Part shown: one piece after another, positions 9,932-21,529 of the stretch
Position numbering within the stretch: the first letter of the stretch is position 1
How the letters are laid out: each line of letters opens with the position of its first letter
Source: Brassica napus
Lineage: Eukaryota > Streptophyta > Magnoliopsida > Brassicales > Brassicaceae
Assembly: GCF_020379485.1 (NCBI RefSeq)
Contig: NC_063448.1
Span: forward strand, 51,593,218 to 51,657,217
Reading direction: 5' to 3'
Length of the DNA: 64,000 nucleotides
The notes under the pieces: model-generated
Seen by the model: only the letters and a program-made list of their open reading frames with translations
Told to the model about the DNA's origin: nothing
Database searches by the model: none
Translations under genes and position numbers: made by a program

Positions 9932-12900
9932 TGTAGAAACCCGTTAATTAAAAAAAAAAAAACAAAGAATGAGAATGGTCGAGTATCATTGTGGTAGTCG
10001 AGTTGCGGGTGATAAGGATCGATCGAGAAGTTTTGAAGTACGAGGTGGGCGAAGAAGTGATCATGGGTGAACTATGAGTCGAATAAGTTGCTTGACCATA
10101 GTTAGAAGATGTCTTAGATTAATCAGACGGACGTTTTGGAAGCATAACATTTTTGGAAGCACGACGTTTCAGAAGCTCGACGTTTTTGAAGACCGACGTT
10201 TCTTCATCACGAAGTTTTCTCGAAAATCTTCATATCGGTAAAATATTATTTTCAAGACATTGGAAGCAGGACGGGAATCAAGGACAGGAATTAAGCACGA
10301 CGGGAATCAAGCACGACGGGATCAAAGCACGACGGGAAAACCCGAAGTTGGGTGAAAACCCTAATTTCGGTATTATGGAATTCTTCGAGGAAGCCGGAGG
10401 CTCGGGAAATATTTTTACAGGATATCAGAATTCATCTGGAGTATATTAAAAATATTTAGAGCATCAGAACGGGAGCGGAAAAATATTCGGGATTGAGTGT
10501 CTGCAGAATCTCGAGGTGTCGCCGTGCATGGAAGCAGTACATGTAGCCTGACATGTGGAAGCATGAGGTGGATCGACCAAGCACGAGGTGTCTCCGCGCA
10601 TGCAACCGAAGCATGCTGATCGACAAGTTTGTACTGGTGTGGCTTCTTGTATGCACTCCAGGCATGCATCCTGACATGTGGGAGAAGTGGTGGCGTCCTG
10701 CATGTGTCCTGGACATGCAGCCTGACATGTGGAGCACGAGGTGCCGCCGCACATGCGTCCGGAGCCATGCGAAGCGACACACGGGCTGCCACCAACCTGA
10801 AGCTGATTGGCTTGTGTCTCCTATAAATACCCCACGACCCCAGATCATTTCTTCACATCCAGACCTGTCCAAATCAAGTTAAAAACGCGAGAGAGAAGTA
10901 GAAAAAGAAAGCAAGTGATTCCGAGCTATTTCGAGAATTTTAGAGAGTTTTCGAGGTCAATTCTCTACTGATTTCGAGTCAGCACCTAGGGACGGTTCTG
11001 TCCAACTGAATTCGTCCAGGCCACTCAGTTCCTTTGATGATCAAGTGGAGATGCTGTCCGGAGTTATTTCAGATCCATGGGTTCAGATCAGTCGAATTTC
11101 TGCTCGATACTCCGCTGGGAAGTCCGAAGAACTGTCCAGAAGCTAAAGGAGGTTCTGTCCGAATCCAGATCAGTCTGTCCAGGCCTGTCAGTTTCTTCAT
11201 GGTGAAGCCGAGGTTGTGTCCAAGACAAGATCAGTCCAGTCCACTCCAGTCAAGACGTTCATCTTGGGTTTTGGCCATGTCCTCTCTGATCAACAGGCTC
11301 CTTCTCGCCTAGAACATTGTGAGTTGTTTTGTTTGAGTTCCACTTGGAACTTAGGGAAGATCGAGTATTCATATAGAGTAGAATGCTCACATTCTTGCAA
11401 GGTAGTCCTTAGGGTTATTTATTAAACCGGACTCAGTTTAGCACGAGCTAAGCTGAGATGAAATGGAATTAAGACTGAGTTGATAACCCGACTAGGACTA
11501 GGATGATCGATTATAGTTGAATTGAGATTGAGATGAGATGCATGTCTTGATTATTTACTACTTGGTTGATTAGTTATGGATTAGACATGACTTAGTGATG
11601 ATTGCTTGGTAGTGATTATTGTTTATGCAGGGATTGTGGAAATGTTGTTGTCTAGAGGATCTTTGGCCATATAGGCCGATCTCCTGGTTGTGATGTTGAT
11701 ACTACGGGTCCTATGCCATATAGGCTGGACTACGAGTATTGGTTGATATTATCGTAGACTCCTATATATTGTTTAGTTTTGCGTTGGAGTCTTGTCCCTT
11801 AGGTCATTCCTAGGGATAATTGTGTCGAGTGTGTGTTATGCCGACAGCAGGTGCGAAACCCGCCCATGCTAGGCATGTTTTGGGGTGGACTAGTGTTTCC
11901 TCGCCCTCGTACCGAGCGGGTTCAAGGAAACCCCTTATTCGCTGGATCGGGTAGACTCAGACGAACGGGGTTATATCCTATGGCTGAGTATTACACAACG
12001 GTGTAATGTGGCAGTGACCCGAAGGACTGTGGACTGTCGCGCGGTGACCCAAAGGACTGTGGGCCGCGGTCGGTTGAAAGTTCCTTCTTCTGGCCTCTGT
12101 GGTAGGAAGATAGGATATTGCCGATAGAGAGGATGAACACGAAGTCACCAGGGCCCAGGTTAGAGTGTTGTGTTAGTGTGTCGTAGAGGGTTATGGAACC
12201 CTCGAGTTAATGTAGCACCGATATACGGTGTTACGAGTAAGATCGAGTCATTGGTAGTTACTATCTTATTATTGTTGTGGTTGTGGTTGTTGATTGCTTT
12301 GTTTGCAGGTTCTGACATTAAGTCCTAAGTCTGGTTTAGGTACCGGACTAGGCTTGATGTGTATTTGGTTAGTGTAGGCCTGACGTTGGCCTGTATGTGT
12401 TTGAAGGATTGCTTGTGAAGGGTGGTGGATATTAAAGCTATGCGGTATCATTGGTTGGCCGATCAAGTTCTTGTTTGATTGTTGGTCGACCGGCTCATGA
12501 TACTTGTATAGTCTAAGTGTCTAACATTACATGAGTACTAAACTCAAGCGTATATATGGTTAACCAGGGATTGGTTGTTGACTTGTTTTAATGCAGGTTC
12601 CCGTTACTTGGAAGTTGGATTATGGCAGGAAGCCAAGTCTAACTTAGTAACGGTTTGCTTAGCCTTAGCTTTTATTGCATGCTAGGGCTAGATTGATTGT
12701 TATTTTGGGTTGTCTGGGTTAGAGTCTAGGTTGCGGATAGAGGCTGCCAGCTCACTGAGTAATACTAGATTACTCATCCAACTCTGTTGTCCTTTTTGCA
12801 GGTCGCTTTAGGTAAGGATGATCGGATAGCTTGATGCTGGACGTTAGGACCGCCAGTGTAGATTTTCATGCCTTTTGTAAACGGTATTGTGAATTGTGTT

Positions 12901-13393
12901 ATGTTGACTCGATTTGACATTAGGCCGGGCCCAGTCTTGAATTATTCAATGTATGAATATTTCTTAAATCAATAAAAGTAATTGTTTTATATGCGCTTCA
13001 TGAGTACTCTGATATTTGACTAGTCCGGTCTAACACAACGTTAGGTCGTGGTACGGGTTGAAAATCCTTAGGCCTCTATCTAACGGAAAACGTTAACTCT
13101 AGGTACGGGTTGCAAAGCCTTGTGCCTTGACGCAGCGGGACGAGTTAGTGGAGGAACTGGTCGAGGTCGTGGAGTAAATTTTGTGACTCTGACCGGATCC
13201 TTCCTAACCCGTCACGTAGCACTTCCGGACCATGGTGTTGGGTTGGACGGTCACTTATGTTCTTGTTTGATTGTTGGCTGGCCGATTGGCCTTTCATCTC
13301 CAACCCTTGGTGTGGGTCGTCCGTCGGTCATGTTCTTGTTTGATTGTTGGCCGGTGGGTCGGCCTATGCTTAGGACGGTTCGAGGGTGTTACA
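9932..13393 (+). repeat. 5' LTR (3.46 kb)
   Basis: Starts TGTAGAAACCCG and ends GGTGTTACA, giving TG...CA. It is highly similar throughout to 14154-17372. It lacks the segment corresponding to 14745-14857, which is also present in the solo LTR, so the deletion is in this copy. Confidence 0.88.
10821..10830 (+). promoter_or_regulatory. LTR TATA box
   Basis: CTATAAATAC lies about 890 bp into the LTR and is preceded by several imperfect repeats containing GACATGTGG and CACGAGGTG. It is conserved in all three LTR copies (15182-15190, and 51431-51438 on the minus strand). If it is the transcription start region, the R-U5 leader is about 2.5 kb, which is unusually long. Confidence 0.6.
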
Positions 13394-13397
13394 GAGG

Positions 13398-13409
13398 TGG
13401 TATCAGAGC
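13398..13409 (+). other. Primer binding site, initiator tRNA-Met type
   Basis: TGGTATCAGAGC lies 4 bp after the end of the 5' LTR. Confidence 0.88.
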
Positions 13410-14133
13410 ATGGTTTCGTCCATGCTTCCGGAACTCATGATTTAATCGGTTTCAAATATTTTATCGAGTCAAAAAGAGTCACAAAAGGTATTAGAGAATC
13501 CGGTCACGTCCAGCAATAAGATTTATTGTTTAAGGAATTATGATTGAGATAGTGGAATCTAGAATTGCTAGGTTGCTGGTTAGCACTGTTAGGTTGCTGG
13601 TTAGCATTGCTAGGTTGTTTGGTTAGCATTGCTAGGTTGTTGTTAGTAGACTGTTGGGATTAGTTGTCTACTAACTTGTGTGTGAAGTGTTCTTTTGAGT
13701 TGCAGAGAGTAAGTGTGTTCGTTGATCGGAACTTTAAGGGATGAAAACCTTAAAGTGGAGGGAGTTCGAGGCCAAACCCAAACCCGAAGCGAAAGAGGAG
13801 AGACAGATTCAGAGAACTGGGCTGTGGTATGGACTGGACAGATGGGGGGAAACAAGACTTCGTTGGGAATGGACTTCATCAGTATTTGGGGAAAGAGAGA
13901 TCGAGAAGGATTTGAGGAATCTGGACAAGTTCGTATCATGGGAAATCAGAGTGTTATGGCAGAGCAACAGTATGAGATGATCCAGCGATCATTCAACTGA
14001 AGATGATTGAGGAGGCCTTGAGGAGAACACTTAAGGAACCGTGGTGGACAGAGTAAAGAGGTTATGGAGACGAGTAGAGAATGTCGCGAAGATGAGCAGT
14101 TGCGCAACTAAGAATTCGAGGACGAATTCTATC

Positions 14134-14150
14134 AAGGGGGGGGGGGGGGA
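14134..14150 (+). other. Polypurine tract
   Basis: AA followed by 14 G and A, three bases before the TGTAGAAACC start of the 3' LTR. The G run is unusually long. Confidence 0.85.
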
Positions 14151-14153
14151 TAA

Positions 14154-17100
14154 TGTAGAAACCAGTTAAATAAAAAAAAATAATGAGAATGGTCGAGTAT
14201 CATTGTGGTGGTCGAGTTGCGGGTGATAAGGATCGATCGAGAAGTTTTGAAGTACGAGGTGGGCGAAGAAGTGATCATGGGTGAACTATGAGTCGATTAA
14301 GTTGCTCGACCATAGTTAGAAGATGTCTTAGATTGATCAGGCGGACATTTTGGAAGCACAACATTTTTGGAAGCACGACGTTTCAGAAGCTCGACGTTTT
14401 TGAAGACCGACATTTCTTCATCACGAAGTTTTCTCGGAAAATCTTCATATCGGTAAAATATGATTTTGAAGACATTGGAAGCAGGACGGGAATTAAGAAG
14501 GACAGGAACTAAGCACGACGGGAATCAAGCACGATGGGATCAAAGCACGACGGGAATCAAGCACGACGGGATCAAAGCACGACGGGAAAACCCAAAGTTG
14601 GGCGAAAACCCTAATTTCGGTATTATGGAATTCTTCGAGGAAGCCGGAGGCTCGGGAAATATTTTTACAGGATATCAGAATTCATATGGAGTATATTAAA
14701 AATATTTAGAGCATCAGAACGGGAGCAGAAAAATATTCGGGATTGATCACGGGCTAGAAATTTGCCGGAAGGGTCAAAAATCGCGTAAACCGACCAAGAA
14801 GCTCGTGGTGTCTCTACGTATATGGCCAGGACGTGATACCTACCATCTAAGCGGCTGAGTGTCAACAGAATCTTGAGGTGTCGCCGTGCATGGAAGCAGT
14901 ACATGCAGCCTGACATGTGGAAGCACGAGGTGGATCGACCAAGCACGAGGTGTGTCCGCGCATGCAACCGATGCATGCTGATCGACATGTGTGTACTGAT
15001 GTGGCTTCTTGCATGCACTCCAGGCATGCATCCTGACATGTGGGAGAGTGGTGGCGTCCTGCATGTGTCCTGGACATGCAGCCTGACATGTGGAGCACGA
15101 GGTGCCGCCGCGCATGCGTCCGGAGGCATGCGAAGCGACCCACGGGCTGCCACCAACCTGAAGCTGATTGGCTGGTGTCTCCTATAAATACCCCACGACC
15201 CCAGATCATTTCTTCACATACAGACCTGTCCAAACCAAGTTAAAAACGTGAGAGAAGTAGAAAAAGAAAGCAAGTGATTCCGAGCTATTTCGAGAAATTT
15301 AGAGAGTTTTCGAGGTCAGTTCTCTACTGATTTCGAGTCAGCGCCTAGGGACGGTTCTGTCCAACTGAATTCGTCTAGGCCACTCAGTTCCTTTGATGAT
15401 CAAGTGGAGATGCTGTCCGAAGTTATTTCAGATCCACGGGTTCAGATCAGTCGAAGTTCTGCTCGATACTCTGCTCGGAAGTCCGAAGAACTGTCCAGAA
15501 GCTAAAGGAGGTTCTGTCCGAATCCAGATCAGTCTGTCCAGGCCTATCAGTTTCTTCATGGTGAAGCCGAGGTTGTGTCCAAGACAAGATCAGTCCAGTC
15601 CACTCCAGTCAAGACGTTCATCTTGGGTTTTGGCCATGTCCTCTCCGATCAACAGGCTCCTTCTCGCCTAGAACACTGTAAGTTGTTTTGTTTGAGTTCC
15701 ACTTGGAACTTAGGGAAGATCGAGTATTCATATAGAGTAGAATGCTCACATTCCTGCAAGGTTGTCCTTAGGGTTATTTATTAAACCGGACTCAGTTTAG
15801 CACGAGCTAAGCTGAGATGAAATGGAATTAAGACTGAGTTGATAATCCGACTAGGACTAGGATGATCGATTATAGTTGAATTGAGATTGAGATGAGATGC
15901 ATGTCTTGATTATTTACTACTTGGTTGATTAGTTATGGATTAGACATGCCTTAGTGATGATTGCTTGGTAGTGATTATTGTTTGTGCAGGGATTGTGGTA
16001 ATGTTGTTGTCTAGGGGATCTTTGGCCATATAGGCCGATCTCCTGGTTGTGATGTTGATACTACGGGTCCTATGCCATATAGGCTGGACTACGAGTATTG
16101 GTTGATATTATTGTATACTCCTATATATTGTTTAGTTTTGGGTTGGAGTCTTGTCCCTTAGGTCATTCCTAGGGATAATTGAGTCGAGTGTGTGTTATGC
16201 CGACAGCAGGTGCGAAACCCGCCCATGCTAGGCATGTTTTGGGGTGGACTAATGTTTCCTCGCCCTCGTACCCAGCGGGTTCAAGGAAACCCCTTATTCG
16301 CTGGATCGGGAAGACTCAGACGAACGGGGTCATGTCCTATGGCTGAGTATTACACAACAGTGTAATATGGCAGTGACCCGAAGGACTGTGGACTGTCGCG
16401 CGGTGACCCGAAGGACTGTGGACCGCGGTCGGTTGAAAGTTCCTTCTTCTGGCCTCTGTGGTAGGAAGATAGGATATTGCCGATAGAGAGGATGAACACG
16501 AATTCACCAGGGCCCAGGTTAGAGTGTTGTGTTGGTGTGTCGTAGAGGGTTATGGAACCCTCGAGTTAATGTAGCACTGATATACGGTGTTACGAGTAAG
16601 ATCGAGTCATTGGTAGTTACTATCTTATTATTGTTGTGGTTGTGGTTGTTGATTGCTTTGTTTGCAGGTTCTGACATTAAGTCCTAAGTCTGGTTTAGAT
16701 ACCGGACTAGGCTTGGTGTGTATTTGGTTAGTGTAGGCCTGACGTTGGCCTGTATGTGTTTGAAGGATTGCTTGTGAAGGGTGGTGGATATTAAAGCTAT
16801 GCGGTATCATTGGTTGGCCGATCATGTTCTTGTTTGATTGTTGGTCGACTGGCTCATGATACTTGTATAGTCTAAGTGTCTAACACTACATGAGTACTAA
16901 ACTCAAGCGTATATATGGTTAACCAGGGATTGGTTGTTGACTTGTTTTAATGCAGGTTCCCGTTACTTGGGAGTTGGATTATGGCAAGAGGCCAAGTCTA
17001 ACTTAGTAACTGTTTGCTTAGCGTTAGCTTTTAGTGCATGCTAGGGCTAGATTGATTGTTATTTTGGGTTGTCTGGGTTAGAGACTAGGTTGTGGGTAGA

Positions 17101-17372
17101 GGCCGCCAGCTCACTGAGTAATACTAGATTACTCATCCAACTCCGTTTTCCTTTTTGCAGGTCGCTTTAGGTAAGTATGATCGGATAGCTTGGTGCTGGA
17201 CGTTAGGACCGTCGGTGTAGATTTTCATGTCTTTTGTCAACAGTATTGTGATTTGTGTTATGTTGACTCGATTTGGCATTAGGCCGGGCCCAGTCTTGAA
17301 TTATTCAATGTATGAATATTTCTTAATGTTTTATATGCGCTTCATGAGTACTCTGATATTTGACTAGTCCGG
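14154..17372 (+). repeat. 3' LTR, truncated (3.2 kb)
   Basis: It follows the 5' LTR from its first base to GACTAGTCCGG, where the 5' LTR continues for another 360 bp or so but this copy passes directly into a GC-rich array. LTR TATA at 15182-15190. Confidence 0.88.
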
Positions 17373-17930
17373 GGAGGCGTGTCCCGGGGAGGCGCGTCCC
17401 GGGGAGGCGGAGGCGTGTCCCGGAGAGTGGCGCGTCCCGGGCGCATCCCGGGGAGTGGCGTCCCGGGCGCAGTGGCCGCCGGGCGCATCCCGGGGAGTGG
17501 CGTCCCGGGGTGTGAGTGGTCCCGGTGAACGGGGAGAGGTGTGCACAGGGAGAGGTGAGGTGCATAGGGGGAGAGGTGCACGGGTGGAGAGGTGCACGGG
17601 GGGAGGTGCCCCGGGGAGAGGCGCCACACCGGAGAGAGGAGGAGAGGCGCGGGGAGAGGAGGAGAGCGCAGGGAGGAAAGAGCCCGGGGAGAGGTGGCCG
17701 GCGAGAGGGAGAGCTGCACGGGGAGAGGTGCAGGGGAGAGGGCGCCCGGAGAGAGGCGGAGAGGTGCGGGGAGGAGAGAGGTGCACAGGGAGAGGTGCAC
17801 GGGGAGAGATGCACGGGGAGGTGCCCGGGGAGAGAGGCTCTCTCCCCTCCCGAGGAGAGAGGCCGGAGAGAGAGAGAGGTCGCCGGGGAGAGAGAGAGAG
17901 GCCGGAGAGCCGGGAGGGGAGAGAAGCATA
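17373..17930 (+). repeat. GC-rich tandem array following the truncated 3' LTR
   Basis: The first part (to about 17515) has GGCGTGTCCCGGGGA-type units like those at 9780-9930, and the second part has GGGGAGAGGTGCAC-type GA-rich units. It mirrors the order of the left array (GA-rich on the outside, SmaI-type units next to the element), with the same strand bias. The long ORFs here are low-complexity artefacts. Confidence 0.85.
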
Positions 17931-18357
17931 TTATAAATGTAATGACGTATTGTAATTGATGTAATCTTGCTAGCAGGTGCAGACCGGTAAAACTGCATTT
18001 AGTTTTACCAACCTCCAACCATAAATAAACCATAGAATTGGAGCTTATGTTAAAGTAAGACAGACGATTAATATATATTTTCAACACATAATGCGGCCTT
18101 GTGTGACTGACGAAGAAGTCCAAAAAATATTATTTTCTTTGATAATTTAACATGTCCAAGTGATTACTAAAATAATTTTATATCATGGTACATATACATT
18201 ATGATTGATACACATGAGATAAGATTGACACAAAAAATTTAAAGGTGTTGCTTACAAAATTTATAGTATTTTGTTTCTCAAAATTGTGATATTATTATAA
18301 AAATTTATGCAATCTCTGTGTATTATGATATTTAATTAGTTCTAAAAATTGCATGTA
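17931..18357. other. AT-rich DNA, nothing recognised
   Basis: No coding region, RNA gene or terminal repeat is seen. Confidence 0.5.
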
Positions 18358-19164
18358 TCTATTCTATTAAAATAGAGTTTCATAACGTTACTATTTTTGT
18401 AAAGTTATATTATCATTTCATTAATTATAAAATATAACATAATAATAAATAAGGATATTAATAATAAACGAGTTTTAACAATAAAATTTGAGTTTCATTT
18501 TTAATTATAACAAAATTTGTTAAGAAAAATCTAACAAAAATCTATTAAAAATTTTAAATATTTTTATGATATAATGCATAAATTAATTCTCTAATTAGTA
18601 ACATAATATTATTATAAATTAATATTAGTCAAATTTTATTATAACTAAAAAATGAAAAAATTCTATGCTATTCTTTTAAAAAAAATATAATTATATATTA
18701 TTTTAAAATTGAAGCATTATGTAAATTAAATATGACAAAACTTGGTTCAATAGGTAAATTAACCTATGTATTTTAAAATATTTTCATTTAAATTTTATTA
18801 TTATTTACCATTAAAACAGGTTAAAATTTTGTAAACTAAGTAATATTTTCATTTTATATATTTTCAAAAATCATATTTTGAAGAAAATTCTCTATTTGAT
18901 TATTTCAGATTAAGAATTATTGTACCAAACTCAAAAACGTGATAACAATAAATAAAAAATTTAAAATATATAAAATAAATCACTGTATATTAATAATGAA
19001 TTAAGAAACCTAAACAATAAAACTAAAGACTCACACAATATATAATACTAAAATATAAATCATATATTTAAAATGTTCATGATAATATCAATGTTAAACA
19101 TTTATAAAATGAAGAATATCCACATATTAAAAATATTTGCACGAATGTGCGGATCAAACTCTAG
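18358..19164 (+). mobile_element. Non-autonomous Helitron (807 bp)
   Basis: Begins TCTATTCTATTAAAATAG after an A and ends GGATCAAACTCTAG before a T. This gives the Helitron hallmarks 5' TC, 3' CTAG and insertion between A and T, with a short GCAC-GAAT-GTGC hairpin about 15 nt before the end. The interior is AT-rich with no coding capacity. It has the same termini style as the element at 55348-56737. Confidence 0.7.
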
Positions 19165-19627
19165 TATCTAACTAAATTACGGTTGGAGGATCATTGTCAA
19201 TTACACTTGATCAATTTGCATTAACTAAAAGAAAATTCTTACTATTGTTTGATTTGTATTTCTTTATTTTTTTCATAATGATTCTTTTATTTTCGTCCAA
19301 ATAGAATGTATCATTCCAATGCAATCAAATGGCAAAATTTCAGTTAATGGGTCAATTGTTCAAATCATTCATGTTGATGGTGGATTATGTAATATTAAAA
19401 TAAAATTATCATTTGAAAAATAAAAAAAAAGTCTACAAAACAAGATTGGAAACAACAAATTTATAACTAAAATTCGAAATTTAAAAACTAAAAGGTAAAA
19501 TCTATATAAATAATCAAGGCTTAAGTATAAACAAAAGAGTGGTTAACAAATTTTGATTATTTTTTCATTTTTGGCGCCATTTTAAATAAGCTAATAGGCC
19601 TTGGTTAACAACAAAAATTTGATTTGG
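19165..19627. other. AT-rich DNA, nothing recognised
   Basis: No gene is seen. A TCTTTATGG-free AT-rich stretch leads into the dehydrogenase fragment. Confidence 0.45.
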
Positions 19628-19769
19628 CCTCGCTGAACTCGTTGCTAGAGTCGTTGTCAATTACACAACTAAATCGTCTGACGCCGACCTTGTCGCAGCG
19701 GAGATCAACGGTCTTCCAGCCGTTACCGGAAACGGACCAAGAGCGATCATGGTTCAGGCCAACGTTTCA
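19628..19769 (+). pseudogene. Short-chain dehydrogenase fragment (first copy)
   Basis: It matches 20356-20499 of the downstream copy, from LAEL to VQANVS, with several substitutions (for example GLPAV against GLPAI). It is cut at 19769 by Copia sequence. Since the same residues occur again in the second copy, two dehydrogenase genes, or one partly duplicated gene, once lay here. Confidence 0.85.
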
Positions 19770-20308
19770 TTTGGTTCAAGCGAGTCTTGGAGGAGTTGGG
19801 TTATGAGATGAATGGAGTGGGAGCACTGTGATTCTTTATGACAACACATCAACAATCAAGCTGTCAAAGAATCCAGTGATCAGGTTTCATTTCTTGCGTG
19901 ATCTGAGAAATCAGTTTGGAGCATTGTGGCACAGAGGAACAAGTTGCAGATGTGTTTACAAAACCATTGAGGAGAGAAGTGTTCGAGAAGATGAGGAACA
20001 ATCTCGGAGTTTGTTCAGTCAAGGATAAGCTGCAACTTGAAGACCAAGTTTAGCTTAGGGAGGGTTTGTTGGTGCACGTGAAGAAAGAGCCGTTGAAGTT
20101 TAAGTTAAGTTGATTTGGTCATTGCAAGTTGTTAGAGTCGTGTGTCATGTTTAGTGTTGTCCCGAGTATTTAGCATCAAGTTTGTTAGTGATGTAGTTGC
20201 TTCTTTTTAGGATCTTATTGTTTCCTGTAAGGCTATATATAGCCATTGTCTCAGTTCAATGAAAAGGTTAGCGTATTATTCAGAAAACACAGAGCATTTG
20301 ATCTTACA
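19770..20308 (+). mobile_element. Copia remnant: RNase H end plus 3' LTR
   Basis: The plus strand encodes the end of a Copia RNase H in shifted frames (WFKRVLEELGYE, LYDNTSTIKLSKNPV, then KPLRREVFEKMRNNLGVCS-like). A purine-rich tract (TTAGGGAGGG) and an LTR at 20067-20308 (TGTTGGTGCACG to GATCTTACA) follow. Everything upstream of the RNase H is missing. The LTR end abuts the dehydrogenase second copy inside its Rossmann motif. Confidence 0.82.
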
Positions 20309-21515
20309 ATAGTCACCGGTTCTTCTCGTGGCATCGGGAGAGCGATTGCGATCAACCTCGCTGAACTCGGTGCGAGAGTCGTTGTCAATTACACAACTAA
20401 ATCGTCTGACGCCGAGCTAGTCCCGGCGGAGATCAACGGTCTTCCAGCCATTACCGGAAATGGACCAAGAGCGATCGTGGTTCAGGCCAACGTTTCAGAG
20501 CCAAGCCAGGTGAATCGCTTTTCGACGCGGCGGAGAAGGCCTTCGAGTCGCCGGTTCATATTCTGGTTAACTCGGCTGGAGTACTCGATCCCAAGTACCC
20601 TTCGATCGCAAACACATCAGTCGAAGATTTTGATCGTACTTTTAGGTACACTTGCAGATTGTTCATTGATTAGAATCTTTGTCTTCACGCTAAATAGTCG
20701 AAATGTAAGCAACAAAAAAAAATTCAGTTCGTTAGTTTGGTTGTTGTTATTACTGTGAGATGATTATTATGTCTGAATTCGAATCTAATGTGATTGGTTC
20801 TGTTTTTTTCTTTATTGAGTTAGAAAAGTGATTTCTTTATGTACCAATGTTATTGTAAACTGTATGTCTTAATTTTAAATCAATAAAAACATGATGCATT
20901 CTATTTTCCAATGTTACTGAGATTTGTATGTCTTAATTTCAAAGCAAATGAAACATGTCTTGTGTTCGTGAGATGTATGTATGTCTAATATGGAAATCAA
21001 GTTTCAACTAGAGGTTTATTCTTTCATTGGCTGCTACTTTTATGTTCTTTATCACTCTCTGTTTGACCTTTGTTTCTTATGGAATGTGTAGTGTCAATAC
21101 AAAAGGGGCGTTTCTTTGCAGCAAAGAAGCTGCCAATAGGATCAAACAAGGAGGCGGTGGTCGGATCATACTCCTCACATCTTCCATGACCCGAGGTTTG
21201 AAGCCTGGATTCGGCGCCTATGCGGCATCAAAAGCAGCAGTGGAAACGATGGTTAAGATCCTTGCGAAAGAGCTCAAAGGAACAGGGATCACTGCGAACT
21301 GCGTAGCTCCGGGACCCATAGCCACTGAGATGTTCTATGAAGGAAAGAGCTCGGAGGTTGTGGAGAAGATAGCCGCAGAGAATCCTTTTGGGAGAGTCGG
21401 CGAAGTCAAAGACGTGGTGCCTCTGGTTGGGTTCTTGGCTTGCGATGGTGGTGAATGGATCAACGGTCAGATCATTCCTGTTAATGCTGTTTGCAGATGT
21501 GCGGTTAGGTTGTTG
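20309..21515 (+). pseudogene. NADPH-type short-chain dehydrogenase/reductase, broken
   Basis: Exon 1 (20309-20645) has the SDR cofactor motif TGSSRGIG and continues to VQANVSEPSQV. A 1-bp deletion near 20513 then shifts the frame, which continues as DAAEKAFESPVHILVNSAG to the donor at 20646. Exon 2 (from 21092) encodes VNTKGAFLCSKEAANR, the catalytic Y-x(3)-K as YAASK (Ser in LLTSS upstream), and ends near GQIIPVN with an abnormal tail. The start codon and first residues were lost to the Copia insertion. It is closest to the Arabidopsis AT3G03980-type NADPH-dependent aldehyde reductases, as I remember them. Confidence 0.85.
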
Positions 21516-21529
21516 GTTATCCAGATGAT

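Larger units (their letters stand above)
13394..14153 (+). other. Internal domain of giant-LTR element, no gag/pol
   Basis: The internal 760 bp begins with the PBS (13398-13409), contains GCTAGGTTGCTGGTTAGCA-type short tandem repeats around 13566-13640, and ends with the G-rich PPT. Short ORFs (for example from 13713 and 13741) have no recognisable gag motif such as CCHC. I see no coding function. Confidence 0.75.
9932..17372 (+). mobile_element. Non-autonomous Gypsy-type element with giant LTRs (LARD-like)
   Basis: Two long direct repeats (9932-13393 and 14154-17372) enclose only 760 bp. The PBS TGGTATCAGAGC follows the 5' LTR after 4 bp. A G-rich PPT at 14134-14150 precedes the 3' LTR, itself preceded by GAATTCGAGGACGAATTC, a sequence typical of the 3' end of Tekay/Del-type chromovirus elements (family knowledge). 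No gag or pol can be found, so any movement would need proteins from another element. The 3' LTR lacks its last 360 bp or so; the 5' LTR lacks about 113 bp present in the other two copies. A solo LTR of the same family is at 48862-52405. Confidence 0.85.

Noticed and set aside
9532..9947. Four overlapping ORFs of about 80-118 aa on both strands
   Set aside because: They lie in the GC-rich tandem array and consist of Pro/Ser/Leu/Arg/Gly repeats; open in many frames because the array lacks stop codons.
10415..10882. Cys/His/Met-rich ORFs in several frames, repeated at 14665-15243 and 51387-51925
   Set aside because: They arise from GACATGTGG-type repeats in the U3 part of the giant LTR; overlapping frames on both strands and no conserved start.
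17323..18123. ORFs up to 266 aa on the minus strand, others on plus
   Set aside because: Low-complexity product of the GC-rich array after the 3' LTR, no family resemblance.
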